A DNA stretch of 64,000 nt from Flavimobilis soli (GTDB taxonomy: Bacteria > Actinomycetota > Actinomycetes > Actinomycetales > Cellulomonadaceae), in the NCBI RefSeq assembly GCF_002564025.1, contig NZ_PDJH01000001.1, positions 1,922,001 through 1,986,000 of the forward strand. Reading direction: 5' to 3'. Positions 56,226-64,000 of the stretch are shown here, one piece after another (position 1 is the first letter of the stretch; the number at the start of each line of letters is the position of its first letter). Made by a program: the position numbers and the translations under genes. The notes beneath the pieces are model-generated. The model was not told where the DNA came from. It saw nothing but the letters and a program-made list of their open reading frames with translations, and did not search any database.

Positions 56226-58850
56226 ATGGACCCGAAGTTCACGACGAAGTCGCGCGAGGCGCTCGAGGATGCGATCCAGACGGCGACGGCCGCGGGCAAT
56301 CCCGAGGTCGAGCCGATCCATGTCCTGGCGGGCCTCCTCGGGCAGACCGACGGCCTCGCGCCCCAGCTCCTCGCGGCTGCCGGCGTCGACGCGTCCACCG
56401 TCGGCCGGGACGTCCGCAAGGCGCTCACCGACCTGCCGTCCGCGACCGGCGGCGGCGTCACCCAGCCCGGGCTCGCGGACGCGACGAAGCGCCTGATCAC
56501 CGCGGCGAGCACCGAGATGCAGGCTCTCGGCGACGAGTACGTCTCCGCCGAGCACCTCCTCATCGCCGCCGCCGACGTCGCGTCGTCCGCCGCGACCATC
56601 CTGCGCCGCGCCGGCGCGAGCCCCGACGCGCTGCGCGCAGCCCTGCCCTCCGTCCGCGGCAACACCAAGGTCACCTCGCCCAACCCCGAGGGCACGTACA
56701 AGTCCCTCGAGAAGTACGGCGTCGACCTCACGGCCGCCGCACGCGAGGGCAAGCTCGACCCGGTCATCGGCCGCGACAGCGAGATCCGCCGCGTCGTCCA
56801 GGTCCTGTCGCGCCGCACCAAGAACAACCCCGTCCTCATCGGTGAGCCCGGCGTCGGCAAGACCGCCGTCGTCGAGGGCCTCGCTCAGCGCATCGTCGCG
56901 GGCGACGTCCCTGAGTCGCTGCGCGGCAAGCGCATCGTCTCGCTCGACCTGCCCGCGATGGTCGCGGGCGCGAAGTACCGCGGCGACTTCGAGGAGCGCC
57001 TCAAGGCCGTGCTCTCCGAGATCAAGGAGTCCGACGGCGAGATCGTCACGTTCATCGACGAGCTGCACACCGTCGTCGGCGCGGGTGCTGGCGGCGAGGG
57101 CGCGATGGACGCGGGCAACATGCTCAAGCCGATGCTCGCCCGCGGCGAGCTGCGGCTCGTCGGCGCGACGACCCTCGACGAGTTCCGCGAGCACATCGAG
57201 AAGGACCCGGCGCTCGAGCGTCGCTTCCAGCAGGTGTACGTCGGCGAGCCGTCCGTCGAGGACACGGTCGCGATCCTGCGCGGCCTGAAGTCCCGCTACG
57301 AGGCGCACCACCGCGTGACCATCTCGGATGGCGCCCTCGTCGCCGCCGCGACGCTCTCCGACCGCTTCATCAGTGGCCGCCAGCTCCCCGACAAGGCGAT
57401 CGACCTCGTCGACGAGGCCGCGAGCCGGCTGCGCATGGAGATGGACTCGTCGCCCGTCGAGATCGACACGCTGCGCCGCGTCGTCACACGCCTCGAGATG
57501 GAGCTCATGCAGATCTCGAAGTCCGAGGACGAGGCCGACAAGGCGCGCGCGGACGAGCTGCGGGCGCAGCTCGCGGACCGCCGCGAGGAGCTCGCGGCGC
57601 TCAACGCGCGCTGGGAGACCGAGAAGGGCGGCCTCAACCGCGTCGGCGACCTGCACAAGAAGCTCGACGAGCTGCGATCGGCTGCCGACCGTGCCGAGCT
57701 CGAGGGCGACCTCGAGACGACGTCGCGCATCCGCTACGGGGAGATCCCCGAGCTCGAGCGCGAGATCGCTGCGGCCGAGGAGGCGCAGCGCGCCGCCGTC
57801 CCCGACCCGGAGGCCGGGCAGGAGGTCGAGCTCGCGCAGGCGCGCCCGCCCAAGCTCGTGGGGGACAAGGTCGACGCGGCGGAGATCGCCGAGGTCGTCT
57901 CCGCATGGACCGGCATCCCGGCCGGGCGCCTGCTGCAGGGCGAGAGCCAGAAGCTCCTGTCGATGGAGCAGACGATCGGCGCGCGCCTCATCGGGCAGAC
58001 GGCCGCCGTCGCGTCCGTCTCCGACGCGGTGCGGCGCTCGCGTGCCGGCATCAACGACCCGGACCGCCCGATCGGCTCGTTCCTGTTCCTCGGCCCGACC
58101 GGCGTCGGCAAGACCGAGCTCGCGAAGTCGCTCGCGGACTTCCTGTTCGACGACGAGCGCGCCATGGTCCGCATCGACATGTCGGAGTACGGCGAGAAGC
58201 ACTCGGTCGCGCGCCTCGTGGGCGCGCCGCCCGGGTACGTCGGCTACGAGGAGGGCGGCCAGCTCACCGAGGCGGTGCGGCGCAGGCCGTACTCAGTCGT
58301 GCTGCTCGACGAGGTCGAGAAGGCGCACCCGGAGGTCTTCGACCTGCTCCTGCAGGTGCTCGACGACGGCCGGCTGACCGACGGTCAGGGCCGCACGGTC
58401 GACTTCCGCAACACGATCCTCGTGATGACGTCGAACCTCGGCTCGCACGCGCTCGTCGACCCGCTCGTCGCCGAGGGCGACAAGCGCGAGGCCGTCATGG
58501 CGGCGGTACGGGCGCACTTCAAGCCCGAGCTGCTCAACCGTCTCGACGACGTCATCGTGTTCGACCCGCTGACGATCACCGAGCTGAGCCAGATCGTCGA
58601 CATCCAGGTGCGGGCGCTCGCGGCCCGGCTCGCCGAGCGTCGCCTGACGCTCGACGTGACGGACGCCGCGCGCGAGTGGCTCGCGCTCGAGGGCTTCGAC
58701 CCCGCGTACGGCGCGCGGCCGCTGCGCCGCCTCGTCCAGCGGGAGATCGGCGACCGTCTCGCCCGGGCGCTCCTGTCGGGGGCGATTGGCGACGGCGACA
58801 CGGTCCGCGTCGACCGCGGCCCGGACGGCCTCACGGTCGAGCGGGCCTGA
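56226..58850 (+). CDS. clpB: ClpB disaggregase
   Basis: The 874-residue product is the Hsp100 disaggregase. The N-terminal substrate domain (1-145) is followed by NBD1 with Walker [10 protein letters not shown] and Walker [10 protein letters not shown]; the middle coiled coil (about 400-520); and NBD2 with GPTGVGKTE, the [20 protein letters not shown] pore loop and [11 protein letters not shown]. It resolubilises aggregates with DnaK in the cytoplasm. AAGGAG precedes the ATG at 56226. The HAIR element upstream indicates HspR control. A terminator follows at 58860. Length is normal. Confidence 0.98.
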   Translation: MDPKFTTKSREALEDAIQTATAAGNPEVEPIHVLAGLLGQTDGLAPQLLAAAGVDASTVGRDVRKALTDLPSATGGGVTQPGLADATKRLITAASTEMQALGDEYVSAEHLLIAAADVASSAATILRRAGASPDALRAALPSVRGNTKVTSPNPEGTYKSLEKYGVDLTAAAREGKLDPVIGRDSEIRRVVQVLSRRTKNNPVLIGEPGVGKTAVVEGLAQRIVAGDVPESLRGKRIVSLDLPAMVAGAKYRGDFEERLKAVLSEIKESDGEIVTFIDELHTVVGAGAGGEGAMDAGNMLKPMLARGELRLVGATTLDEFREHIEKDPALERRFQQVYVGEPSVEDTVAILRGLKSRYEAHHRVTISDGALVAAATLSDRFISGRQLPDKAIDLVDEAASRLRMEMDSSPVEIDTLRRVVTRLEMELMQISKSEDEADKARADELRAQLADRREELAALNARWETEKGGLNRVGDLHKKLDELRSAADRAELEGDLETTSRIRYGEIPELEREIAAAEEAQRAAVPDPEAGQEVELAQARPPKLVGDKVDAAEIAEVVSAWTGIPAGRLLQGESQKLLSMEQTIGARLIGQTAAVASVSDAVRRSRAGINDPDRPIGSFLFLGPTGVGKTELAKSLADFLFDDERAMVRIDMSEYGEKHSVARLVGAPPGYVGYEEGGQLTEAVRRRPYSVVLLDEVEKAHPEVFDLLLQVLDDGRLTDGQGRTVDFRNTILVMTSNLGSHALVDPLVAEGDKREAVMAAVRAHFKPELLNRLDDVIVFDPLTITELSQIVDIQVRALAARLAERRLTLDVTDAAREWLALEGFDPAYGARPLRRLVQREIGDRLARALLSGAIGDGDTVRVDRGPDGLTVERA

Positions 58851-58859
58851 CGGAACGGG

Positions 58860-58882
58860 GCGTCGCGCCGACGGCGCGACGC
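58860..58882. terminator. clpB terminator
   Basis: GCGTCGCGCC (58860-58869) and GGCGCGACGC (58873-58882) form a perfect 10-bp stem with a GAC loop, 10 bases after the clpB stop. Confidence 0.85.
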
Positions 58883-58989
58883 TCTGGCTCGACATGCGGG
58901 GCCCGGTGATGAGCGGGCGTAGTGGACGCGGTCGCACGCCTCCGCGGACGCCTCTTGAGGGCCCCTCGACAATCCTGACGTCAGCAAGA

Positions 58990-58995
58990 TAGGCT
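58990..58995 (+). promoter_or_regulatory. -10 of leaderless exported-protein gene
   Basis: TAGGCT ends four bases before the GTG at 59000; TCGACA lies 18 bases further up as a weak -35. Confidence 0.45.
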
Positions 58996-58999
58996 CCTT

Positions 59000-59371
59000 G
59001 TGCCCAGGAGAAATGCTGGGCCGCGCAACGACGCGCAATCTCAGGGGGCTGTAGATGACAACCATTTTCGATCTGTGCTGGGCGTAATCGCCGCTTCTGC
59101 GACTTTCCTATTGCCTGTATCTGGCGCCGTAGGGGGTGCAGGGGGTGATGTAGGGGAACGCCAGCTGAGTCCCACTGCCCCGACAGCGCTTGGAATTGCA
59201 TCTGGCCGTGTTGCAGATGCCGCGGGTAAGCCGATTGCCGACGCCCGTATCGTTGCGTACGCATGGCCCACACAAGAAGAGATGTCACGTTTGGGGGTTG
59301 GCGATGAATTCGATCTGATTCCTGTCGCCGCAGTCCGTAGTGCCAGTGATGGCTCTCACCTTCTCGTCTAG
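59000..59371 (+). CDS. Short exported protein, regulatory-like domain, possibly truncated
   Basis: The 123-residue product begins with 26 polar residues, then a hydrophobic VLGVIAASATFLLPVSG that could be a signal peptide. The exported part has ASGRVADAAGKPIADARIVAYAW, the start of a carboxypeptidase-regulatory-like (transthyretin-fold) beta domain. The frame stops just after SASDGSHLLV, where such domains normally still have a strand to come, so the gene may be cut short. Codon use is unlike neighbours (AGA, AGG, CTA, GTA, TTT, AAT), and GC is lower. It may be acquired or decaying. Confidence that it is expressed is moderate. Confidence 0.55.
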   Translation: MPRRNAGPRNDAQSQGAVDDNHFRSVLGVIAASATFLLPVSGAVGGAGGDVGERQLSPTAPTALGIASGRVADAAGKPIADARIVAYAWPTQEEMSRLGVGDEFDLIPVAAVRSASDGSHLLV

Positions 59372-59440
59372 GAGGAAGCTCTGCGGCGCGCGGAGCACCC
59401 CCCCGAGCAATTCGGGCCAACTAGTGGTCAAGGCACCCTA

Positions 59441-59956
59441 GTGCGGGTCGCAAGCGGGATCGGTGCCGCGATACTCACGGCGGCGGTACTGGGCGCTTGT
59501 TCTTCTGACAGGAGCGACTCGCTCATAACTCCGGGTGTCCCGGCGGCTGTTTGTGTGCCTGTAGGCGCGGACGGCATGGCGGTCGTGGGGCTGGACTCGG
59601 TCGTCAACGAGTCCTCGGCGCGGGTCGAGGTGACGAGCATTGAGCTTGAGGGCGCAGCGGGCATAGACCTCATCGGCGCGGCGCTGGTTCGCGGCGAGAC
59701 CGAGGGATTCCTCGGGGTCGCGTCCGGCGCGGCTGACGGCAGGATCGACGACCGTCACGTCCCGCTCGAACCCGGTGCTGATGCGACGGTCCAGGTGACG
59801 CTTCGCAAGACCGCTGTGGGTGACGGGACCGCGACAGCGCTGCGGGTGCTCTTCGAGTCGGACGGGAAGAAGGGGGCGCTGAGGACGAGTACCACGATCC
59901 GTCTGCGTGGTGCCGGTCAGGATTGCGCTTCCGTGTCCGATCTTGCGAAGGGCTAG
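59441..59956 (+). CDS. Small lipoprotein
   Basis: The 171-residue product has a short signal with the lipobox LGAC (Cys20), followed by a Ser/Asp linker. The mature part (about 35-165) is beta-rich (VVNESSARVEVTSIELEGA, TVQVTLRKTAVG). It has two further Cys (in AAVCVPVG and GQDCASV), which could form a disulphide. It begins with a GTG and has no obvious ribosome binding site. GC is intermediate. No family is recognised. Together with the preceding gene it may form a small acquired surface unit. Confidence 0.7.
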   Translation: MRVASGIGAAILTAAVLGACSSDRSDSLITPGVPAAVCVPVGADGMAVVGLDSVVNESSARVEVTSIELEGAAGIDLIGAALVRGETEGFLGVASGAADGRIDDRHVPLEPGADATVQVTLRKTAVGDGTATALRVLFESDGKKGALRTSTTIRLRGAGQDCASVSDLAKG

Positions 59957-60011
59957 GAGGTCGGGGGCGCGCCACGGGCGCGACGCCCCGGGCCCGCCCG
60001 GTCGCGCGCGC

Positions 60012-61199
60012 TCAACGGGCGAGGAGCGCTCCAGCGACACCGCCCGCGAGGACGACCGCCCAGGGCGGGGCCTCGGCGGAGGGCAGGAGGGCGAGGCAGC
60101 CCGCAGCGATGAGGGCCGGGACCGGCCCGGTGATCGTCGAGGTGAGGATCGGGTCCCAGAGCGCGGCCGCGAGGATGCCGACGACGGCCGCGCTCGCCCC
60201 CGCGACGGCGGCGCGGACGCCGGTCCGGCGTCGTAGGGCCTCCCAGTAGGGGAGCGCGGCGAGCAGCAGCAGGACGCCGGGGAGGAAGACGGCGACGAGC
60301 GCGAGGAGGGCGGTCCACGGTGCGGCGGCGCCCGGGCCCATCTCGTAGCCGAGGAACGCGGCAAACGTGAAGAGCGGGCCAGGCACGGCCTGCGCGGCGG
60401 CGTAGCCGGCGAGCACGTCCCCGGTCGGGACGGCGCTCGTGACCGCAGGCTCGGCCTGGAGGAGCGGCAGGACGACGTGGCCGCCGCCGAGGACGAGCGC
60501 GCCAGCGCGGTAGAACGCGTCGGCGACGACCGTCCAGACGCTCGGCAGGAGGCGCGCGAGGACCGGCAGCCCGGCGAGAAGGACGCCGAAGACCCCGATG
60601 GCGACGAGCCCGACGCGCCGCGAGACGACCTGCGGCACGTGCGCCTCAGCGCCGCGCGGCAGGCCGCGGCAGGCCACGACGCCGACGATGAGCCCGAGCG
60701 CGATCGCTGCGAGCTGCCCGAGGTTGCCGGTGAGCGTGAGCGCGAGGGCGGCGGCGCCGCACGCGATCAGGACGCGACGCACGTCCGGCGTCAGGGTGCG
60801 CGCCATGCCCCGCACCGCGTGCGCGACGACGGCCACCGCGACCGCCTTGAGCCCGACCACGACGCCCTGGGCGACGGGCCCGTCGAGCGACACTGCTCCC
60901 GCAGCGAGCAGCGCGAGCAGGAGAGCGGACGGCAGCGTGAACGCGAGCCACGCGGCGATCGCTCCGAGCGGGCCTCCGCGCACCAGCCCGAGGGCGAAGC
61001 CCACCTGGCTCGACGTCGGTCCCGGCAGAACCTGGCACACGGCGACGATCTCGCCGTAGCGCTCCTCGGTCACCCAGCGGCGGCGGGTGACGAGCTCGTC
61101 GCGGAAGTAGCCGAGGTGCGCGACCGGTCCGCCGAACGACGTCACGCCGAGCCGCGCGAAGGCGCGCAGCACCTCGCCCGGGCTTCCTCCTGAGCGCAC
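60012..61199 (-). CDS. chrA: Chromate transporter ChrA
   Basis: The 395-residue product is a long-chain ChrA: two homologous six-helix CHR halves. The first half has FARLGVTSFGGPVAHLGYF and CQVLPGPTSSQVGFALG; the second has FYRAGALVLGGGHVVLPLL and AQAVPGPLFTFAAFLGYE. Family members export chromate using the proton motive force; many also occur in non-resistant strains, so chromate may not be the native substrate. The GTG start is at 61199. It lies 27 bases downstream of the GntR gene in the same direction, so it could be that regulator's target. Confidence 0.9.
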   Translation of the reverse strand: MRSGGSPGEVLRAFARLGVTSFGGPVAHLGYFRDELVTRRRWVTEERYGEIVAVCQVLPGPTSSQVGFALGLVRGGPLGAIAAWLAFTLPSALLLALLAAGAVSLDGPVAQGVVVGLKAVAVAVVAHAVRGMARTLTPDVRRVLIACGAAALALTLTGNLGQLAAIALGLIVGVVACRGLPRGAEAHVPQVVSRRVGLVAIGVFGVLLAGLPVLARLLPSVWTVVADAFYRAGALVLGGGHVVLPLLQAEPAVTSAVPTGDVLAGYAAAQAVPGPLFTFAAFLGYEMGPGAAAPWTALLALVAVFLPGVLLLLAALPYWEALRRRTGVRAAVAGASAAVVGILAAALWDPILTSTITGPVPALIAAGCLALLPSAEAPPWAVVLAGGVAGALLAR

Positions 61200-61226
61200 G
61201 TGTCCTCGTCTCGTGGGTGGCGGAGG

Positions 61227-61877
61227 CTAGACGGCCGCGCGGACCATCGCCTCGAACGACTGCACGTGCTCGCGTGCGATCGCTGCGGCGCGGCCGGCGT
61301 CGCGCTCGATGACGGAGGTGAGCAGCTCGACGTGCTCGTCGATGTGGGCGCCGACGTCGAGGCGGTCGCCGAGGACGACCCACATGCGCGTGGACAGGTT
61401 GCCGTAGCGCGTGAGCGCCTCGGCGAGGTGCGTGCTGGCGCTCGCGGCGTGGATCGAGCGGTGCACCGTGAGGTCGTGGCGGAGGAGCTCGCGGGCGGGC
61501 GCTGTCGTGTCGAGGTGCGCGAGCTCGCTCACGAGGGCGCGCATCTGGTCGCGCTGGACGGCGGTCGCGTGGAGGGCGGCGCGGGAGGCGGCGAGGGGTT
61601 CGAGCTCGGCGCGGATCTGGGAGATCTCGGCGAGCTCGGTGAGGTCGACTGTGGCGACGAACGTCCCGCGGCGCGGGAAGACGGTGACGAGCCGTTCGAC
61701 CTCGAGGCGTTTGATCGCCTCGCGGACGGGGGTGCGGCCGACACCGAGCTCGCGCCCGAAGGCTTCGTCGTCGAGCGGTGCGCCGGGGGCGAGGTCGACG
61801 AGGACGATGCGGTCGCGGAGTGTGCGTGTCGCGTACTCGGCGAGGGTCTCGCCGGGCCCGGGGCCGTCGTTGTCCAT
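61227..61877 (-). CDS. GntR/FadR-subfamily regulator
   Basis: The 216-residue product has an N-terminal winged helix (LAEYATRTLRDRIVLVDLAPG, LGVGRTPVREAIKRLE) and an all-helical FCD effector domain with the usual RAELEPLAAS and HR.IH metal-ligand pattern (DLTVHRSIHAAS; later HIDEHVELL). I chose the ATG at 61877 because TATCGT lies six bases upstream; a GTG two codons earlier is the alternative. It is divergent from a permease gene, with a TGATATATCA palindrome between, and is followed by chrA. The effector is unknown, probably a small organic acid. Confidence 0.9.
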   Translation of the reverse strand: MDNDGPGPGETLAEYATRTLRDRIVLVDLAPGAPLDDEAFGRELGVGRTPVREAIKRLEVERLVTVFPRRGTFVATVDLTELAEISQIRAELEPLAASRAALHATAVQRDQMRALVSELAHLDTTAPARELLRHDLTVHRSIHAASASTHLAEALTRYGNLSTRMWVVLGDRLDVGAHIDEHVELLTSVIERDAGRAAAIAREHVQSFEAMVRAAV

Positions 61878-61883
61878 GGGCAC

Positions 61884-61889
61884 ACGATA
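61884..61889 (-). promoter_or_regulatory. -10 of leaderless gntR-type gene
   Basis: On the minus strand TATCGT ends six bases before the ATG at 61877. Confidence 0.5.
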
Positions 61890-61931
61890 GGGACAGGGTG
61901 CCTGGACGCGCGAACACGGTTGGCATATGGT

Positions 61932-61941
61932 TGATATATCA
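61932..61941. promoter_or_regulatory. TGATATATCA palindrome, candidate GntR operator
   Basis: A perfect 10-base palindrome, strikingly AT-rich in this genome, in the divergent region between the GntR and permease genes. It may overlap the permease -10. Confidence 0.6.
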
Positions 61942-61969
61942 GTTGGAGGAGAGTCGAAAGGGTGAGGGT

Positions 61970-62887
61970 GTGCGCGGTGTGCTGGCGTCGATCGGCGCTT
62001 CGAGCCTCTTCGGCGTCCTCTTCCTGATCCCGGGGATGCTCGCCCCGCTGTCCGGGACGGAGGTCTTCGGCTGGCGGGTCCTCACCTCCCTGCCGGTCGC
62101 GCTCGTCGTGCTCGCGCTCGCCCGCTGCCTGGGAGACGTCCGCGCCGTCGTGCGCCGCGTGCGCAGCGCCCCGCGCCTCGCCCTCGTGATCCTGCTCGAC
62201 GCCGCGCTCCTCGGGGTCCAGCTCTGGCTGTTCAGCTGGGCGCCGATCGCGGGCCACGGTCTCGAGACCGCCCTCGGCTACCTGCTCTTGCCGCTCGTGA
62301 TGGTGCTCGTCGGCGTCGTCATGCACGGCGAACGGGTGACGGCGCTGCGCGGCGGCGCCGTCGCCGCCGCCGGTGTCGCGGTCGCGGCGGCCTTCCTGCT
62401 CGACGGCGGGCTGTCCTGGGTCACCGCGCTCGTCGCCCTCGGCTACCCGCTCTACTTCCAGGTGCGGCGTCGCTCAGGCCTCGACTCGAGCGGGGTGATG
62501 CTCCTCGAGCTCGCGGTCCTCGTGCCCGTCGCCGGGGCGATCGTCGCGTCGGGCAGCTCGGTGCAGACGCTGGCCGCGCACCCGCGGCTGGTCCCCGTCG
62601 TCGTGCTGCTCGGCGTCGTCAGCGGCGTCGCCACGCTCTTGTACCTGGCCGCGGCCCGCTGGCTCTCGTTCTCCGTGTTCGGCCTGCTCAGCTACCTCGA
62701 GCCGGTCCTGCTCGTCGTCGTGTCGGTAGCGCTCCTGTCCGAGCCGTTCGCCGCGGTCGACTGGCTCGTCTACGGACCGATCCTCGCAGCGCTGGGGCTG
62801 CTTTCCCTCGAGTCAGCGCGCGCCAGCCGGCGCAGCGTTCAGCGGGCGGCGCGTGCTCCGGTGCGCGAGCGCGTGCTCACCGCCTGA
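61970..62887 (+). CDS. RarD/EamA-type permease
   Basis: The 305-residue product is a ten-helix EamA/DMT transporter of the RarD type. It has SSLFGVLFLIPGMLAPLSGTE, GYLLLPLVMVLVGVVMHGER, and the RarD-like GYPLYFQVRRRSGLDSSG. Such proteins export metabolites or drugs. I chose the GTG at 61970 (RGVLASIGASS); the ribosome binding site is unclear, since GGAGGA is about 20 bases upstream. An alternative is the GTG at 61979. It is divergent from the GntR regulator, which probably controls it. Confidence 0.85.
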   Translation: MRGVLASIGASSLFGVLFLIPGMLAPLSGTEVFGWRVLTSLPVALVVLALARCLGDVRAVVRRVRSAPRLALVILLDAALLGVQLWLFSWAPIAGHGLETALGYLLLPLVMVLVGVVMHGERVTALRGGAVAAAGVAVAAAFLLDGGLSWVTALVALGYPLYFQVRRRSGLDSSGVMLLELAVLVPVAGAIVASGSSVQTLAAHPRLVPVVVLLGVVSGVATLLYLAAARWLSFSVFGLLSYLEPVLLVVVSVALLSEPFAAVDWLVYGPILAALGLLSLESARASRRSVQRAARAPVRERVLTA

Positions 62888-62903
62888 CGGAGCCCTGCTC
62901 GGT

Positions 62904-63923
62904 TCAGGCCGAGTCGCGCCAGACGATCGGGGAGTCGAGCAGGACGCCGTCGCGCGGCACGTCCTGGCCCGCGAGCTGGGCGACGACGAGCTGGGCGGCG
63001 CGCTCGCCGACGCCGGCGGCGGGCTGGTGCACGGTCGACAGGGGCGGGAAGCAGCGCTCCGCCCAGGACGAGTCGTCGAAGCCGACGACACCGACGTCGT
63101 CGGGCACCGTGCGGCCAGAGCGGCGCAGCGCCGTGAGGACGCCCGCAGCGACGGCGTCGGACGCCGCGAAGATGCCGTCGACGTCGGGCGCGCGCTCGAG
63201 CAGCTCCTGGGTCGCGCGCAGGCCCGCGGTGTACTCGTAGAGGGGGATCTCGACGACGAGGTCCGGGTCGAACGTGTCGCCGAGGGCCTCCTTGAAGCCG
63301 GCGAGGCGGTCGGCTCCCGAGTCGCGGTCGAGCGCGGCGGCGACCATCCCGACGCGCTTGCGCCCCGTCTTGGCGAGCTGTCGCGTGATGTCGCGTGCGG
63401 CGGTGAAGTTGTCGATGCCGACCCAGGGGAGCGGGACGGTCGTCTGGGGGTGGCCGACGAACGCTGCGGGGACGCCGAGGCGCACGACGGCGTCGGTGAT
63501 CGGGTCGGCGGCGCGCGCGGAGACGATGATGACGCCGTCGACGAAGCCGCCCGACAGGTAGCGGGTCACGCGTTCGGTGTCGCGGGCGGAGTCGGTGACG
63601 AGGCAGACCATCTGCAGGTCGGCGTCGGACAGGACGGTGTTGGCGCCGAGCATGATCGCGCCGATGTTCGGGTCCTCGAGGAACAGCGCGTGGGGCTCGT
63701 GGACGATGAAGCCGACCGCTCGGGAGCGCTGCATGACGAGGTTGCGCGCGGCGGTGTTGGGGACGTACCCGACGGTGCGGATGGCGGCCTCGATCGCGGC
63801 GCGGGCCTGCTCGGAGACGTATCCGCCGTTGAGGACACGGCTGACCGTGCCGCGGGAGACGCCCGCCTCGCGGGCGACGTCGTGCACCGTCGCACGACGC
63901 CGGGAAGGTTGCGGTTCGGTCAC
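62904..63923 (-). CDS. LacI-family regulator
   Basis: The 339-residue product is a LacI/GalR repressor. The HTH reads ATVHDVAREAGVSRGTVSRV, with the effector domain following (SRAVGFIVHEPHALFLED, DGVIIVSARAADP, RVGMVAAALD, VGVVGFDDSSWAER). It is divergent from whatever lies beyond the right edge. I chose the GTG at 63923 because TACGAT (63931-63936) is seven bases upstream, matching leaderless starts here; the ATG at 63932 would overlap that element but is possible. Its target is probably a sugar operon to the right of the window. Confidence 0.9.
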   Translation of the reverse strand: MTEPQPSRRRATVHDVAREAGVSRGTVSRVLNGGYVSEQARAAIEAAIRTVGYVPNTAARNLVMQRSRAVGFIVHEPHALFLEDPNIGAIMLGANTVLSDADLQMVCLVTDSARDTERVTRYLSGGFVDGVIIVSARAADPITDAVVRLGVPAAFVGHPQTTVPLPWVGIDNFTAARDITRQLAKTGRKRVGMVAAALDRDSGADRLAGFKEALGDTFDPDLVVEIPLYEYTAGLRATQELLERAPDVDGIFAASDAVAAGVLTALRRSGRTVPDDVGVVGFDDSSWAERCFPPLSTVHQPAAGVGERAAQLVVAQLAGQDVPRDGVLLDSPIVWRDSA

Positions 63924-63930
63924 GACGCCC

Positions 63931-63936
63931 ATCGTA
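63931..63936 (-). promoter_or_regulatory. -10 of leaderless lacI-type gene
   Basis: On the minus strand TACGAT ends seven bases before the GTG at 63923. Confidence 0.45.
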
Positions 63937-63977
63937 TGTGCGGGCTCGGGTTGACGGGGCTGTCGACACGCTCTTAG

Positions 63978-63995
63978 TGTGTGCACGTTCACACA
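63978..63995. promoter_or_regulatory. TGTGTG-N6-CACACA operator-like palindrome
   Basis: Perfect six-base arms around CACGTT, with the AACGT-like centre common in LacI-family sites. It lies at the right edge, upstream of the LacI gene and of any divergent gene outside the window. Confidence 0.55.
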
Positions 63996-64000
63996 TTTCT

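Noticed and set aside
55110..58202. 1030-residue minus-strand frame covering the hydrolase and clpB
   Set aside because: Only the hydrolase part (55110-56078) is real; the rest is antisense to clpB.

Overview
The window is very GC-rich (about 70-73% in coding regions, lower across the rRNA genes) and carries the habits of an actinobacterium of the order Micrococcales, most plausibly near Cellulomonas, Oerskovia or Sanguibacter. Support comes from the 16S/23S/5S operon, frequent GTG starts, many apparently leaderless genes, MsiK-style sugar ABC loci without their own ATPase, a CelR-type operator, and an 822-residue cellobiose phosphorylase of the same length as the Cellulomonas enzyme. The genus is an inference; a 16S search would settle it. 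No CRISPR array, transposase, integrase or prophage module was seen.

Layout. 1-5143: two related secreted proteins flank a Ppx/GppA phosphatase, followed by purB. 5294-7362: a small W-x-S helical protein overlaps a gene for a large helical-plus-alpha/beta-hydrolase protein, the least characterised pair here. 7369-13524: a YvlD-type membrane protein, a HisC-like aminotransferase, a three-gene 2-oxoacid dehydrogenase operon (E1 alpha, E1 beta, E2, no E3) and a YgjV-GNAT-like fusion. 13686-15452: a GH13 alpha-glucosidase. 15551-21373: one complete rRNA operon with two promoters, processing stems, a spacer without tRNA genes, and a terminator. 21407-23416: a CopD-CtaG fusion.

23757-28399: heme acquisition, all on the minus strand: heme oxygenase, a membrane-anchored surface protein, then HmuT-U-V, with two DtxR/IdeR-like iron boxes. 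28567-30479: a DinB-like protein, a TetR regulator with a C-terminal Cys-Pro/His tail, a dense cluster of DnaA-box-like sequences, and an unassigned region ending in a strong terminator. 30480-34089: pirin, acyltransferase, DUF4395 protein and methyltransferase. 34041-42528: a LacI-controlled locus (binding protein, two permeases, GH3, GH43) that probably imports and hydrolyses xylo-oligosaccharides. 42570-46369: a terminator, tRNA-Gly(CCC), mutarotase and cellobiose phosphorylase under two CelR-like boxes. 46452-48062: dcd and an unknown gene.

48239-55037: a six-gene Mrp Na+/H+ antiporter operon (A/B fused, C, D, E, F, G), every junction a 4-base overlap; three small subunits carry long acidic or alanine-rich tails. 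55110-58850: an alpha/beta hydrolase and clpB, with a HAIR-like element between them. 58990-59956: two small exported proteins in a stretch of visibly lower GC. 60012-63923: a ChrA transporter, a GntR regulator, a RarD/EamA-type permease and a LacI regulator whose target probably lies beyond the right edge.

The catabolic genes fit a plant-polymer degrader taking up beta-linked oligosaccharides, cleaving them inside the cell by hydrolysis (GH3/GH43) or phosphorolysis (cellobiose phosphorylase). The best leads for something undescribed are the W-x-S/hydrolase pair, the DnaA-box cluster with the adjacent terminated region, the Cys-Pro-tailed TetR, and the extended Mrp subunits.
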